Source: Emergomyces orientalis (lineage: Eukaryota > Ascomycota > Eurotiomycetes > Onygenales > Ajellomycetaceae). Taken from it: a DNA stretch of 64,000 bases. This document shows, piece by piece, positions 35,033 through 45,209 of the stretch. The translations under genes were made by a program, and so were the position numbers. Where the stretch lies: positions 585,113 through 649,112 of the forward strand of contig MOWL01000026.1 of assembly GCA_002110485.1 (NCBI GenBank). The letters are read 5' to 3'. Positions within the stretch are counted from its first letter, which is position 1. The number at the start of each line of letters is the position of its first letter. Under the pieces are notes generated by a model. The model worked only from the letters and a program-made list of their open reading frames with translations. It was not told the origin of the DNA and did not search any database.

Positions 35033-36100
35033 CTAAGTGCCCTTCATCAGACTCGCTCGGCACTTTCGCGAAATCAACTTCTCGCGCCACTCTTCTCCAA
35101 ATTTAGCCTCGCATACCCTCGCAATCCGCCACACCACTTTATCGCTTGCGTCCTTCCAGAGGCCGTCGATGTGAACAGAATCCAACGGTACGATATCCAG
35201 CGCGTGTCCTGCCCAAACACCTTTGCAACGAGTTCCCTCTTGAAGGTCAAAGCAGTATCCTGGGTAGTGGACATCATGAGTTGCGTAGAAAGTCTGAGCA
35301 ATGATCACCTCGCCAAACCCCAATACGTCAATGAACGGACCTCGAATATATTCCGGCTTCAGTGCGATGGCTCGCGCGGTGACAAACTGACGAGTCGTTA
35401 AATTGCGCAGGATCCACTGCCTATCGGTGGGATAGAAAGATGCTGGTACAGGATCAGTCACCTTGAGCAGATCCACTGGGCAATGGCATTTCTGAACTAA
35501 TTCAAGAGCATGCCTCAATAAACCATCTGGGAAACTCAAATGTAACTCAGGCTTCAGCAAGTTCATAGAATTTGACTGCTTAGCCAGAATAGTCCTCTGT
35601 TTCCCATTCGCGAAATTGAATAGTCCCAGCTCGTCTTTGCCAAATTCCCTATATGGCCATCGATTGTCCTCGCCAGTGCAAGTAACTGCAGCCCCCGCCC
35701 AAACGCCTAAGAACTTGGTGAAATATTTCGTAATTACCAACCTAGAAATGGTCCAGAAGTACTGACAAGTAAGACCAAGGTGCATCACATCTTGAATATC
35801 AAGGAAGTTAAAAATCGCGTAATGAAGCTCAGCTGGCAGGGTAAGAATTCGCGGACCGAGACGCAATGAGCAGTCAATCTTCTCGTGGGAATCCTCAGAA
35901 GGCTCGGATACAGTTGAAAGTGGAGGAGGGATGGGCCTGGCAAAAAGAAACACAATCCAAGCGACAGAATCACCGAAAATCATTTTATTAAGCGTTCCTC
36001 CCCAGGAAGTTCTTTCATATAGCCCAGTCACGGCAAAAGAGAAATCCTGGTTTCGTGCGGTATAGCAGAAATATTCTTGTCGGCAACAGTACCTATCCAT
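35033..36100 (-). CDS. F-box domain protein
   Basis: A single open frame of 355 codons on the minus strand. The F-box lies at about residues 84-120: RILTLPAELHYAIFNFLDIQ followed by DVMHLGLTCQYFWTIS, with the expected Leu-Pro and Leu/Cys spacing. The F-box would bind Skp1 and place the protein in an SCF ubiquitin ligase. The C-terminal 230 residues have no repeat such as LRR or WD40 that I can recognise, as is common for fungal lineage-specific F-box proteins. The N-terminal about 40 residues look unlike coding sequence, and the ATG at 35983 (MIFGDSVAW) or a later start is possible. It lies at the border of the AT-rich transposon zone, a usual place for such genes. Confidence 0.75.
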   Translation of the reverse strand: MDRYCCRQEYFCYTARNQDFSFAVTGLYERTSWGGTLNKMIFGDSVAWIVFLFARPIPPPLSTVSEPSEDSHEKIDCSLRLGPRILTLPAELHYAIFNFLDIQDVMHLGLTCQYFWTISRLVITKYFTKFLGVWAGAAVTCTGEDNRWPYREFGKDELGLFNFANGKQRTILAKQSNSMNLLKPELHLSFPDGLLRHALELVQKCHCPVDLLKVTDPVPASFYPTDRQWILRNLTTRQFVTARAIALKPEYIRGPFIDVLGFGEVIIAQTFYATHDVHYPGYCFDLQEGTRCKGVWAGHALDIVPLDSVHIDGLWKDASDKVVWRIARVCEAKFGEEWREKLISRKCRASLMKGT

Positions 36101-36894
36101 ACTCGATTGGCTACCTGAAGAGCCTGCTGCACGCTATTAGTAAGGGAAAAGCACAATGTGAAATCTGGTGTCTATATACTTATTTGGCAGTGTGCTACGT
36201 TGTGACTAGGCGTTTGCTGATAATTCGAATAGTCAAATAAGAACGGCAAGCCAAACTATAATTATATCACTATTGCAGTGACTGCTGGAGTGACGTATAT
36301 CCGCTAGTCGTGGTGTATGGGCTTGGAGAAGCTCTTGATGGCAGAAGGTAAAATCGGTAACAGGCCCGTGATACTGGAAGCAAGGCGAGAGGGCTTTGGC
36401 GAGTGCAAGATCAACGAAATAAATTTGTAGCCGCACAAATTTGTGTAAGATGATTGGTGGTTAGGATAATGCTTTGGATGTTGGTCCTATACAAGATTGA
36501 AGCGCGTTTCATGCAACAGCCTCAACGAAAGTAGATGTTGTGGAACAAATTTAGAAAGGTAGCTCCTTGACGAAGAAATCTATTAATTTCACTAAGTTAA
36601 GTTAAATATGGCCAGGATCATGATGATTCTCCCAAGTGGCCAGGTGATTCAGTTAGCTCGGCTCGCGATGAGTAGATGCTATCGAAGACGAGCCCTGGGT
36701 TACTGCGCAATGATATCACAATATGCAGGCACTGCTTTAATTGATGTAAGAGATATCTAAGGTGCACGTGCTGCCCAAGTCCAATCCTATTATTGTCATG
36801 CCTCACTCAATATTCTTCATCGTGGTTCAGAACACTTCTGCTCAACACAGCTAGAATTGAGAGTTAATCTTAACAGAACAAGAATGAAAAAATT
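36101..36894. other. AT-rich transition zone, no gene seen
   Basis: About 0.8 kb between the last host gene and the first recognisable transposon remnant. CpG is still present at 36,240-36,540 and fades after about 36,780. No coding signal is visible. Confidence 0.5.
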
Positions 36895-39690
36895 GTGTGG
36901 AATTTCTTATACAAGAACATGAACATCACAAGAAACATGTGTGATAAGTCACAGAGAACTTCTGAACTGATCATGAACAATGAACTTGAAAGAAATGTGA
37001 AGAATGATATCAACAGCTCAGAACAGACAAATCATTCACATTCAAACTCATGTATATGGAATGTGACTATCATGCCAAATAAATGAACAAGGAAATGGCT
37101 GAAAAAGATCACCCCTGTCACAGGGAATATATGATGTTCAGGTGTAACTGTGATTACCACTTGCAGGCTCAACAGAATGACATTGAATGGCAGCAAACTG
37201 ATGCTAACCATTCTTATCATGGAACATTTTACGACTGCAAGATAACAGACTGTCTAACTTGTGTGAAGAATGATGAAGAAGAATTACAAGACTCACAAGA
37301 TATGAAAGATGTGATGCATTCAGAATATTCAAAAATATATTGATCTTTCTGCACTGACACTGACTGCTTAGAACATCTGGAAGAGAAAGAAGACTCAGAA
37401 TATTTTTCTAGAAAAAAAAGGCACCTTCACACTTTCATTCTGGTATACAACAGTGACACCAACGAACCTCTTACAGACAGTGATGATGACAAGAATCTTA
37501 TAACAGAATTTGAACAACAATTAACTGATTCTGATAGACAAATAATCATTACAATGCTTTGAGAACAATATGCAGAAATAGAACATCAGATTCAACAGTT
37601 CAAGAATTACAATTACAATGAACTACAAGAAGCAAAATCAAAAAAGAATAATCATAAATACTCAGAAATAATATGATTATTGTGCTGAAAAGACAACTGT
37701 GAGATTCACAGAGAAGAGAAAATAAAAGAAAAGTACTACTCTAGAGTCTTATGAAAAGAAGAAGATTCACAGTGATGAAGTTCATTTGAATCAACATTCA
37801 TACTGCAATGATTACAAGGTGACTCAAGGCTAGACAAAGATCATGAAGATCATCAAGAAATAGTATGAATATACTGTATCACTCACAGATGTTCAGAACT
37901 GTACCATACTTATCACAAGCAAAGAACTCAGTGATACCCAACAGAATCAACTCAGTGGTCAGAGAAAGAAAGAATTCACTGACATAAAGTTGAAAAACAG
38001 GAATTGAAAAAATGCTATAACACAAGATATCACAGAGCAAACCCAGACTCATGAAGAGAGATTATCAGATTAATTCAATAAAAAAAAGAAGCTGTGAATT
38101 GATAAAAAGATGTCAGCAACATCAAAATCTTATATGAAATAATAGAAGATGAAGCATCAGAGAATCTCAAAGAAATACTAAAATCAGCAAAAAATGATCA
38201 TGCTTTCCAGAAATAGTGCTCTGAAAAAGCAGAATGAGTCAGCAGTTAGCTGCAACAAAAGAATTATCACATCTAAGAATTCAAGTGGATTTAAAAGAGT
38301 GAAACATGCACACACTACTAGATTCAGAAGCAAGTGAGATATTCATGAACTCAGAATATATGATCAAAAGAACAATTCATACACAATAAAAAAGAAATGA
38401 ATATCATTTACAAGAACTTGAAGAAACAAGCTTGAAACAAGTTAATCAGAAAACACACTCTATGACAATGAAAATAGAAGATCATGAAGAAAAAATAATA
38501 TTGGATATCACTTGAACAGAAGAATATGATATGATACTCAGATATTCTTGATTACAGAAACATAACCTGGAAATTAACTGGCAGAAGAGATTATTAAGAC
38601 TAACAAGATGTGAATATTTTCTGAGATCAGAAGCTCTGAAGTCTAGCAGTCACAGCAAAGAAGAGATCAGAAGTCAAGCTACAAATAAGCAGATTTGAGT
38701 AATAAAGAAAGTCAGAAAATCTAAAAATCAACTGATAAAAGAACTGACAAATCTAAATAAAGACTGTGAACAAAATAATACTGGAGAAGTATTCAGAGTT
38801 TCAAGAAATATTTAATGAAAAAGAATCTTCACAAAGTCTATCAAAACACAGAGAATGGGACCATGAGATATTATTATAAGAAGAAAAGAAGTCTGTCTCT
38901 TCAGTAATATACAGAATGACTGAAAAAGAACTATTCAAATTATGAAAATATTTGAATGAAAATAAAGTAAAAGGATTCATACACTCATCTACATCACCAG
39001 CAGGTTACCCGGTGATATTCATTCCAAAGAAAGATGGCAGCCTACAATTATACATGAATTACAGACAACTGAACAGCATAACAATAAAGAATCAATACCT
39101 GCTACCCCTCATTGAGAAAATACAAGATAGATTTCAAAAAGTTACCTGATTTACAGCTTTGAATCTAAGAGGAGCTTACAGCCTAGTACAAATAAAGAAT
39201 GATGAAGAATGGAAAACCACATTTAGAACAAGATTTGAACTATTTGAATATCTGATCATGTCTTTCAAACTGATCAATACACCAGCAACTTTTCAGGCAA
39301 TGATCAATCAAGTACTATACAAATATTTGGACAAATTTGTGGTAGTATACCTGAATGATATACTAATCTACACTAACAGGGACAAAATTGATCATACTAA
39401 AAAGGTTAAGAAAGTCTTATGAAAACTACAAGAGAATCATCTGCTCTTGAAATCAGAGAAATGTGAATTCTATAAAAAAGAAGTTAAATTCTTAGAACAT
39501 GTTATCTCTACAGAAGAAATACAAATGAATTCAGATAAGATATAAGCTATAATGAATTGATCTGCATCTAAGAATGTTACAGAAGTACAGTCTTTTCATG
39601 AACTAGCAAACTATTACTGAATCTATATTGAATGATTCTCAAAAATAGCACAATGTCTGATAAAGCTCTTCAAGAAAGATACACCATTTA
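36895..39690 (+). mobile_element. Old, heavily mutated Ty3/gypsy retrotransposon remnant
   Basis: An AT-rich block in which one reading sense gives gag/pol-like fragments broken by many stops, most of them TGA. Recognisable parts are the protease and reverse transcriptase (listed separately). The upstream 1.4 kb is open only in pieces and contains a Cys/His-containing segment (HPCHREYMMFRCNCDYH) of unknown role. No LTR is recognisable. The block stops abruptly near 39,690 inside the RT-connection region, where CpG-containing DNA begins. CG dinucleotides are almost absent across the block while CA remains common. Confidence 0.75.
38300..39690 (+). pseudogene. Protease and reverse transcriptase remnant of the old gypsy element
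   Basis: The protease is seen as LLDSEASEIFMNSEYMIK near 38,315-38,365 (Glu where the DSGAS active-site motif has Gly) and EEYDMILRYS near 38,520. Reverse transcriptase blocks follow: GYPVIFIPKKDGSLQLYMNY, NLRGAYSLVQIKNDEEWKT, INTPATFQAMINQVL and VVYLNDILIYT near 39,340-39,375, where LNDI stands in place of the catalytic [LV]DDI. At least six in-frame stops lie between 39,147 and 39,630. The element is dead. Confidence 0.75.
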
Positions 39691-40249
39691 CAAACCCAAT
39701 TTCCCCGACCCAGCTCAATTTTTCGAAAATAAGAACCAAAACACAGTCATTTGAAAGCTCTTGATTGAGAAAGCAATCTATTCAAATTTCATTAAAATTG
39801 AGCACGATCTGGCAAAGTTATTGAGAAAAACATGATTGCGAGCCTCAGCAAGGAAGAAAACGACATTTTGTCACATAACTTCACCAGTTCTGGCTCAATC
39901 TACATGGAAATTAGATAGAAGCTAGATCAAACTGAATACAACAATCTACTTAATTTTGAATTCATTCCGACCATCTCTTTCTGAACAATTCATTGTCAAA
40001 ACCTGTGTGAAAACTCTGATTGATTTTCATGTTTCTTTGCACCAGTGTCAAGTCTTTTCCCTGTACCGCCCTACCTCGCCCGGCAGAAAAGTGACAAAAA
40101 AATACCTCAACACAGATCACACGTGACCTACCCTTCAATCAGAAATTCCCCGAAACCTACCCTCTCTACAAAACCGAACGAGAAAAAGTGGAAATATCAG
40201 TGTTTAAAAAATAGCTTGGTCCCTGCAAGTAATATATATACATACTTGT
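39691..40249. other. Non-mutated spacer between two transposons
   Basis: About 0.55 kb that keeps ordinary CpG dinucleotides (for example TACCGCCC, CTCGCCCGG, CACGTG), unlike the mutated DNA on both sides. No coding signal or named repeat is seen. It could be original host DNA or part of an unrelated element. Confidence 0.4.
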
Positions 40250-40497
40250 ATATATATATTATTATATAAGAAAATAGTACAGATTCAGTCTGTTGATTCT
40301 TCATTTGCATACTCATCTGTGTGACTTAATAAATTACATTTATTAAGAGCTATCTAGTAAAATATATGAGATTAATTTGAATAGAAAAGGAAATCTATTT
40401 AGTATTAATTCATATTGGTATTTCAGGAATACAATCTTGATTTGAGGTGGGGCCTATTTCAAGCAGAAATTTTGAGAAGCTTTTTAAATTGAAAAAG
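40250..40497 (+). repeat. LINE 5' leader repeat, copy A
   Basis: About 248 bp starting TATATATATTATTATATAAG and ending TTTTTAAATTGAAAAAG. It recurs almost unchanged at 43461-43709 and 58392-58640. Here it precedes an AT-rich LINE; the other two copies precede the less AT-biased LINE. Confidence 0.85.
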
Positions 40498-40979
40498 ACA
40501 AAATTTGCAAGAGTTAGAGTGTTTTTCTTGATTTAGCTCTGAGTAAATAAATCAAGAAAATCTTGCATAAATTCACATTCTTTTTCTTTTTATTTCAGTG
40601 ATTGATTCAGTTTTTGAAAATAATCTTAACTTCAAGCTGCATACTTGATATGTGAGGAGAACTTTAGAATATTGAATATTTCTGAATAGTTTTTATCAAT
40701 TTCTCTGCAAAAAATTGATTTATTTTGTCAGTCTTTCTTTCAAAAACTGTCATTTCAATTGAATAATTTATTATTCATTGAAATCAATTCTTTTCTCTTC
40801 ATTTTATGGCACAAGAAAGAAGTCTGTGAAGATTTAATTGATTTATCTTTAAAAATCAATATCAGTTTATTAGATTCTCTTGAAAAATCTAATCTAGATA
40901 CTATTTCTAGTAGAAAAAATAGCAAAAATCTGAGAATACTATTTAATTTGACTAATTATCTAATATACTCAAAGAAATC

Positions 40980-42351
40980 ATGAATAACTCATCTCAATCT
41001 GTGAACATGATGACTTCATGCAAAAATAGAAATAATTTCATAGAAACTGTTTCTGAAATTGAGATTTTGAAGAAAAGAAAAAAAGAAGAAATAGACAGAC
41101 ATAAAATAGATGAAGTGAAAAATCTACAAAAAACATTACATGTATGAAGAGAATGAAGAAATTATTCTTATTCTGCATTCACAAGCAAGACAGCTGAATG
41201 AAATTATTAAGTTTAAACTTAATATTTCTTCAAATCTGAAGCTAGTCTTGAAAAAAACTGAAAAATCTGTATCTTAAAAAATCTCTTCTGAATCTTTTTC
41301 AAAAGAAAACACTGAAAATGAGACAAAAACCTATACTCAAGCTCTCAATAGCTCACAAAATATTGAAAAAGAAAGACAGCTGAAAAAAACAGAAAAAATT
41401 TTCTCATTAGTTGAGAAAAAAGAACAAAGAAAAACTTAAAAAGAGATTAAATTTCTTGAATTAAAAAAACAGAGACTGATTTTAAAAGTTAGTGATAGAA
41501 CTATCTTTGAAAAATCTATTCTAAATGATTCTAAGTTCATTTTTGAACTTAGAAATGAAATCAATCAAAACTTTCATTTTGAAACTTAAAATGAAGAATT
41601 CAAGTCAGTTATCTTATCAATTGAAATCTCTTTTCTGGAAAATTCAATTGTAATTACTGCTATGCCAGATTTTAGCTCTGAATATTTAATTCAAAATGAA
41701 AACTGCTGAAAAGAGATAGTTCAAAAAGCTCTCTCTATTAAAGTTTTATGTGAAAAAGATGAGAAATGAGAAAAATTTGTACTATATAATATTTCAGTTG
41801 AAATCTTTGATCATGAAGAAGACATGATAAATTTGAAAGAAGAAATTGAAATATATAATTCAATTTCTTTGAAAAAAACCCCAATTTGGCTCAATTCTTA
41901 TGAGTAAAGACAAAGAAATCAAAATACTTCAGTTTTAATTATTACAAATACAATAGAGCAGTCAAAAAGACAGTATATTTTAATTACAGAATTGAAAATA
42001 AAAGTATTTGAATTCAAAAATTCAAGAGAGAATATTAAATCTCAAATTCAATGTTCAAACTGTCAGAAACATGAACATTTTGCAAATACTTGTAAAAGAA
42101 ATTCTAAATATCAGTTTTGTGCTTTAGATCATAAAACAAATGAACATTCTTGCAACATATGTAGAAAAATAGATGAAATCTGCAATCACACTGAAATCAA
42201 ATGCAGTAATTGCTATAAAAAGTATACATCTATTTCAAAAGATTGTATTTTCATTTTCAAGAAAAAGTCTTTCAATAAAGATGTGAAATGGAGAAAAGAA
42301 ACTCAAAATACGGAGAAAATAGATAAAACTACAAAAAAAAGAAATTCTTAA
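40980..42351 (+). pseudogene. ORF1 (Gag-like, zinc knuckle) of the AT-rich LINE
   Basis: A Lys/Glu/Ser-rich nucleocapsid-like ORF1 with several internal stops. Its last part, open from 41,992, carries three Cys/His clusters: CSNCQKHEHFANTC, CALDHKTNEHSC and CNICRKIDEICNH...CSNCYKKYTSISKDC. The arrangement matches the ORF1 of Tad/I-type fungal LINEs, which binds element RNA. Codon use is strongly A/T. Confidence 0.7.
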
Positions 42352-42551
42352 ATGTCTATTTCTTCTGAGTTAAATTCTTTTTCAAAAAATAGACAGATCT
42401 TAAATCTTGTTACATCTATAAAAATGAGAAAAGATAAAGAAAATCTCATTTCAATGAAAGCAGTAGAAGTTCCAGCTCTGAATACAGATAATAGATATAA
42501 TCTATTACCTGATTCAGAATAAAAAAGAAACACAGCTTCAATTTATTTCTT

Positions 42552-43059
42552 TTGTACATGTTTACTACACAAAATAATAATAAAAAGAAGAAAAAAACTA
42601 TCAAAAATACTTCAAAAATAACTTTTATTCAAAACAATATTGATAGAAATAAAGATGCTATCTATTCATGCTTACAGATAAGCTTTGAAGAGCAAACTGA
42701 CTTCATTCTATTACAAGAGTCAAATTTTGATATAGAGTAACAATTTATAATTTCTCATTCAAGCTATCACTGCTTTTCATGGCTATTTCAAATCTTATTT
42801 GAAAAGAATATCTGATATTGAAAGTGAAAATTGTGAATATTGTGACTCTCTTGAAGCCCCAGAACATATCTTAATGAATTGCTCATTAAATCAAGAACTT
42901 AGAGCTGAACTGAGATATAAATATAAGCTGAGAGAAATGAATATGAAACTACTATTTTCAACTGAAATAGGCAGCCAATATTTAATTGATTTTCTCAATG
43001 AAACTCAAATAGCTACTAGAAATCAATTCTATTTCAAAGATGAAAATATAAATGAATGA
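42552..43059 (+). pseudogene. ORF2 remnant of the AT-rich LINE (endonuclease start joined to C-terminus)
   Basis: The first part (FIQNNIDRNKDAIYSCLQIS, then DFILLQES) matches the start of an APE-type LINE endonuclease. A deletion junction near 42,783 joins it to the C-terminal zinc motif CEYCDSLEAPEHILMNC, which elsewhere in the window (57,760-57,815) follows an RNase H domain. The 3' half is about 97% identical to 57,709-57,990. Confidence 0.7.
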
Positions 43060-43440
43060 GAATCTGAAATATTCTTTATAAAAACTGCTAGATATTATAT
43101 AATATCTCACTAATTCTTTTTGTGTTAGAGTCTGTCTTTTATTTCCTTTGTATTCATGTCATGAGTTATTTTGTCTATCATTAATTTATTTTCTTTGTAA
43201 TCACTTGAAAATTATATGAAAAAAAGAGAATATAAATAATCTTCAAAAATATTTATAAATAAATATAAAAAAAAAAGAAAAATCAATTTGCTGACTATTC
43301 TGGGCTGGAATTCAAGTATTGCAAGTGCTATTTGTTTGAAGAAAAAATGTATATTAATTAGTTTTAAAGTTAGAAAAATCCTGAGACTCTTTGAGTCTCA
43401 GATAGATATCATAGTCCCTGACTGCATATATCTATAATGG

Positions 43441-43470
43441 AAGAATAATAATAATAATAATATATATATA
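43441..43470 (+). repeat. (ATA)n/(TA)n tract, LINE tail joined to the next LINE leader
   Basis: A simple AATAAT run passing into ATATAT marks the 3' tail of the AT-rich LINE. It runs directly into the 5' leader of the next LINE. The same junction recurs at 58,375-58,400. Confidence 0.75.
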
Positions 43471-43709
43471 TTATTATATAAGAAAATAGTACAGATTTAG
43501 TCTGTTGATTCTTCATTTGCATACTCATCTGTGTGACTTAATAAATTATATTTATTAAGAGCTATCTAGTAAAATATATGAGATTAATTTGAATAGAAAA
43601 GGAAATCTATTCAGTATTAATTCATATCGATATTTCAGGAATACAATCTTGATTTGAGGTGGGGCCTATTTCAAGCAGAAATTTTGAGAAGCTTTTTAAA
43701 TTGAAAAAG
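43461..43709 (+). repeat. LINE 5' leader repeat, copy B
   Basis: The second copy of the 248 bp leader, differing from copy A at a handful of bases. It lies at the 5' end of LINE copy 1, with ORF1 starting 114 bp downstream. Confidence 0.85.
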
Positions 43710-43823
43710 AGAAATCAAACACTTCAATTTTTCATATAAAACTTGAAAAACAATTAAACACGCGGGAAAAAACACTATTAAGAATAGAAAGAGAGCATCA
43801 GGCATTCTTTACACATCATTATA

Positions 43824-45209
43824 ATGGCATTGGATGTGGGGGAGGTGGTTATGGTGGAAGATGGCATGCGCGAGGCTCGACGCGTGCCGGAGACGAAAAA
43901 CTCTGCGACACAGAAAACAAAGACAAACAGCTTAACAACAGCAATTCAAACACTAGCTGTGATCCTTGAAGAGGGAGAGAAGAATGAGAAAGTGAATAAC
44001 AAAGATAAAGAGTATTTACAGAAGATATTGAAAGCAGTGTGAGGAGTGAAGATGGAACTGTGTGACCAGCTTCTGAAGAGAATGAAACGCGCAATTGACA
44101 CATCAAAACAGCAGAAATTGTGAGACAAGCTCAACAGAGCACTCTCATGGGCAGCAATAGCAGTCAGAGGGGAGACAACAGTTAAAACCATACCAACCAG
44201 AACACTGCGAGAGGTAGTCATTACTCAACAAAGCTGCAATGCTATGCCAGAGACAGAACGCACACCAGAAATGATTGTTAAACGAGCGAATGAGGCCATC
44301 AAAGAGATAATCAAGAGCAAAGTGATGACAGCAAGGCACATGCCAAGCGGAGACGTGATTTTGATGATGGACACACAGGACATCAAGGCAGAGCTCGCAG
44401 CAGATGATAGCTGGACGCGTGAATGGGGAGACAAAGCGCGCATGAAGCGGGAGATGTATGCAGTACTAGTCAAAGATGCTCCTATGAAAGCCATTGACTG
44501 GAGCAGCTCTGAGTACGCCATTGAGAGCATCTACAAGCAGAATACAGCACTACACTGCAAGACACTGATACACAAGGTGGACAAAATGATGATTAGACAA
44601 CAGAAATCACATGGCAGTATAATCATCAATGTTGCTGCACCTCACCAGGCCAATGCACTGGTGGACAATGGACTCGTTCTAGGCAATGAATATTGCACAG
44701 TTGAAATATTTCACAGAGAGGCCAGGGTCACACGATGCTACAAGTGTCAACAGTATGGACATATAGCTCGCTTCTGCAGAAGAGAGGAAACCTGTGGTCA
44801 CTGTGCACAAAAAGATCATGATGACAAGGCCTGCAAAGGAGCAGCAGAAGGCAGCAGACCCAAGTGCAGTAACTGTGGTGATAGTCATGCAGCATGGCAC
44901 TCAAACTGCCCAGAGAGAAGACTGAAAGCCAAAAGTGCTAAAGAGACACTGATTGAACACTTCAAGCGCTTCAATATAAGAGCACCAGATGCAGATGGAT
45001 TTAGCTTTCCACGCAAACAGAACAGGCCTCTGAATGAGGACTTCATAGAACCCCCACAAAGAGCAGGAAGACCAATGAATGTATCAAGAGCAGGAGCACA
45101 ACAATGAGGAGCTATGACAAGCTTCATTCAAGCAGCAAGTGGTCCAGTAACACTGGAGACATCAACACAGAACAGCAGCTCGCAGAATAATCACATGAAT
45201 GAATCATGA
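43824..45209 (+). pseudogene. LINE copy 1 ORF1 (Gag-like, three zinc knuckles)
   Basis: ORF1 of 461 sense-or-stop codons, ATG 43824 to TGA 45207-45209, interrupted in frame by TGA at 44040, 44121 and 45105. A central RNA-binding region is followed by three CCHC-type knuckles: CYKCQQYGHIARFC, CGHCAQKDHDDKAC and CSNCGDSHAAWHSNC. Such ORF1 proteins coat the element RNA. All three stops are also present in copy 2. If the stop at 45105 is taken as the true end, the ORF is 33 codons shorter and loses the ATGA overlap. Confidence 0.75.

Larger units (their letters stand above)
40250..43460 (+). mobile_element. AT-rich Tad-like LINE with a large internal deletion of ORF2
   Basis: Order: 5' leader repeat, degenerate ORF1 with zinc knuckles (about 40980-42351), the first about 75 codons of ORF2 (endonuclease start), then an abrupt join near 42,783 to the extreme C-terminal zinc-knuckle part of ORF2, then the 3' UTR and an (ATA)n tail at about 43,441-43,460. 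Most of the endonuclease, the whole reverse transcriptase and RNase H are missing. It is non-autonomous as it stands. Confidence 0.75.

Noticed and set aside
1..36100. Secondary-metabolite or other functional gene cluster
   Set aside because: The genes are unrelated housekeeping genes with no backbone enzyme, transporter plus regulator grouping or shared pathway.
36895..43460. AT-rich DNA as a mitochondrial insertion (NUMT)
   Set aside because: It contains gypsy protease/RT and LINE zinc-knuckle motifs and no mitochondrial gene.
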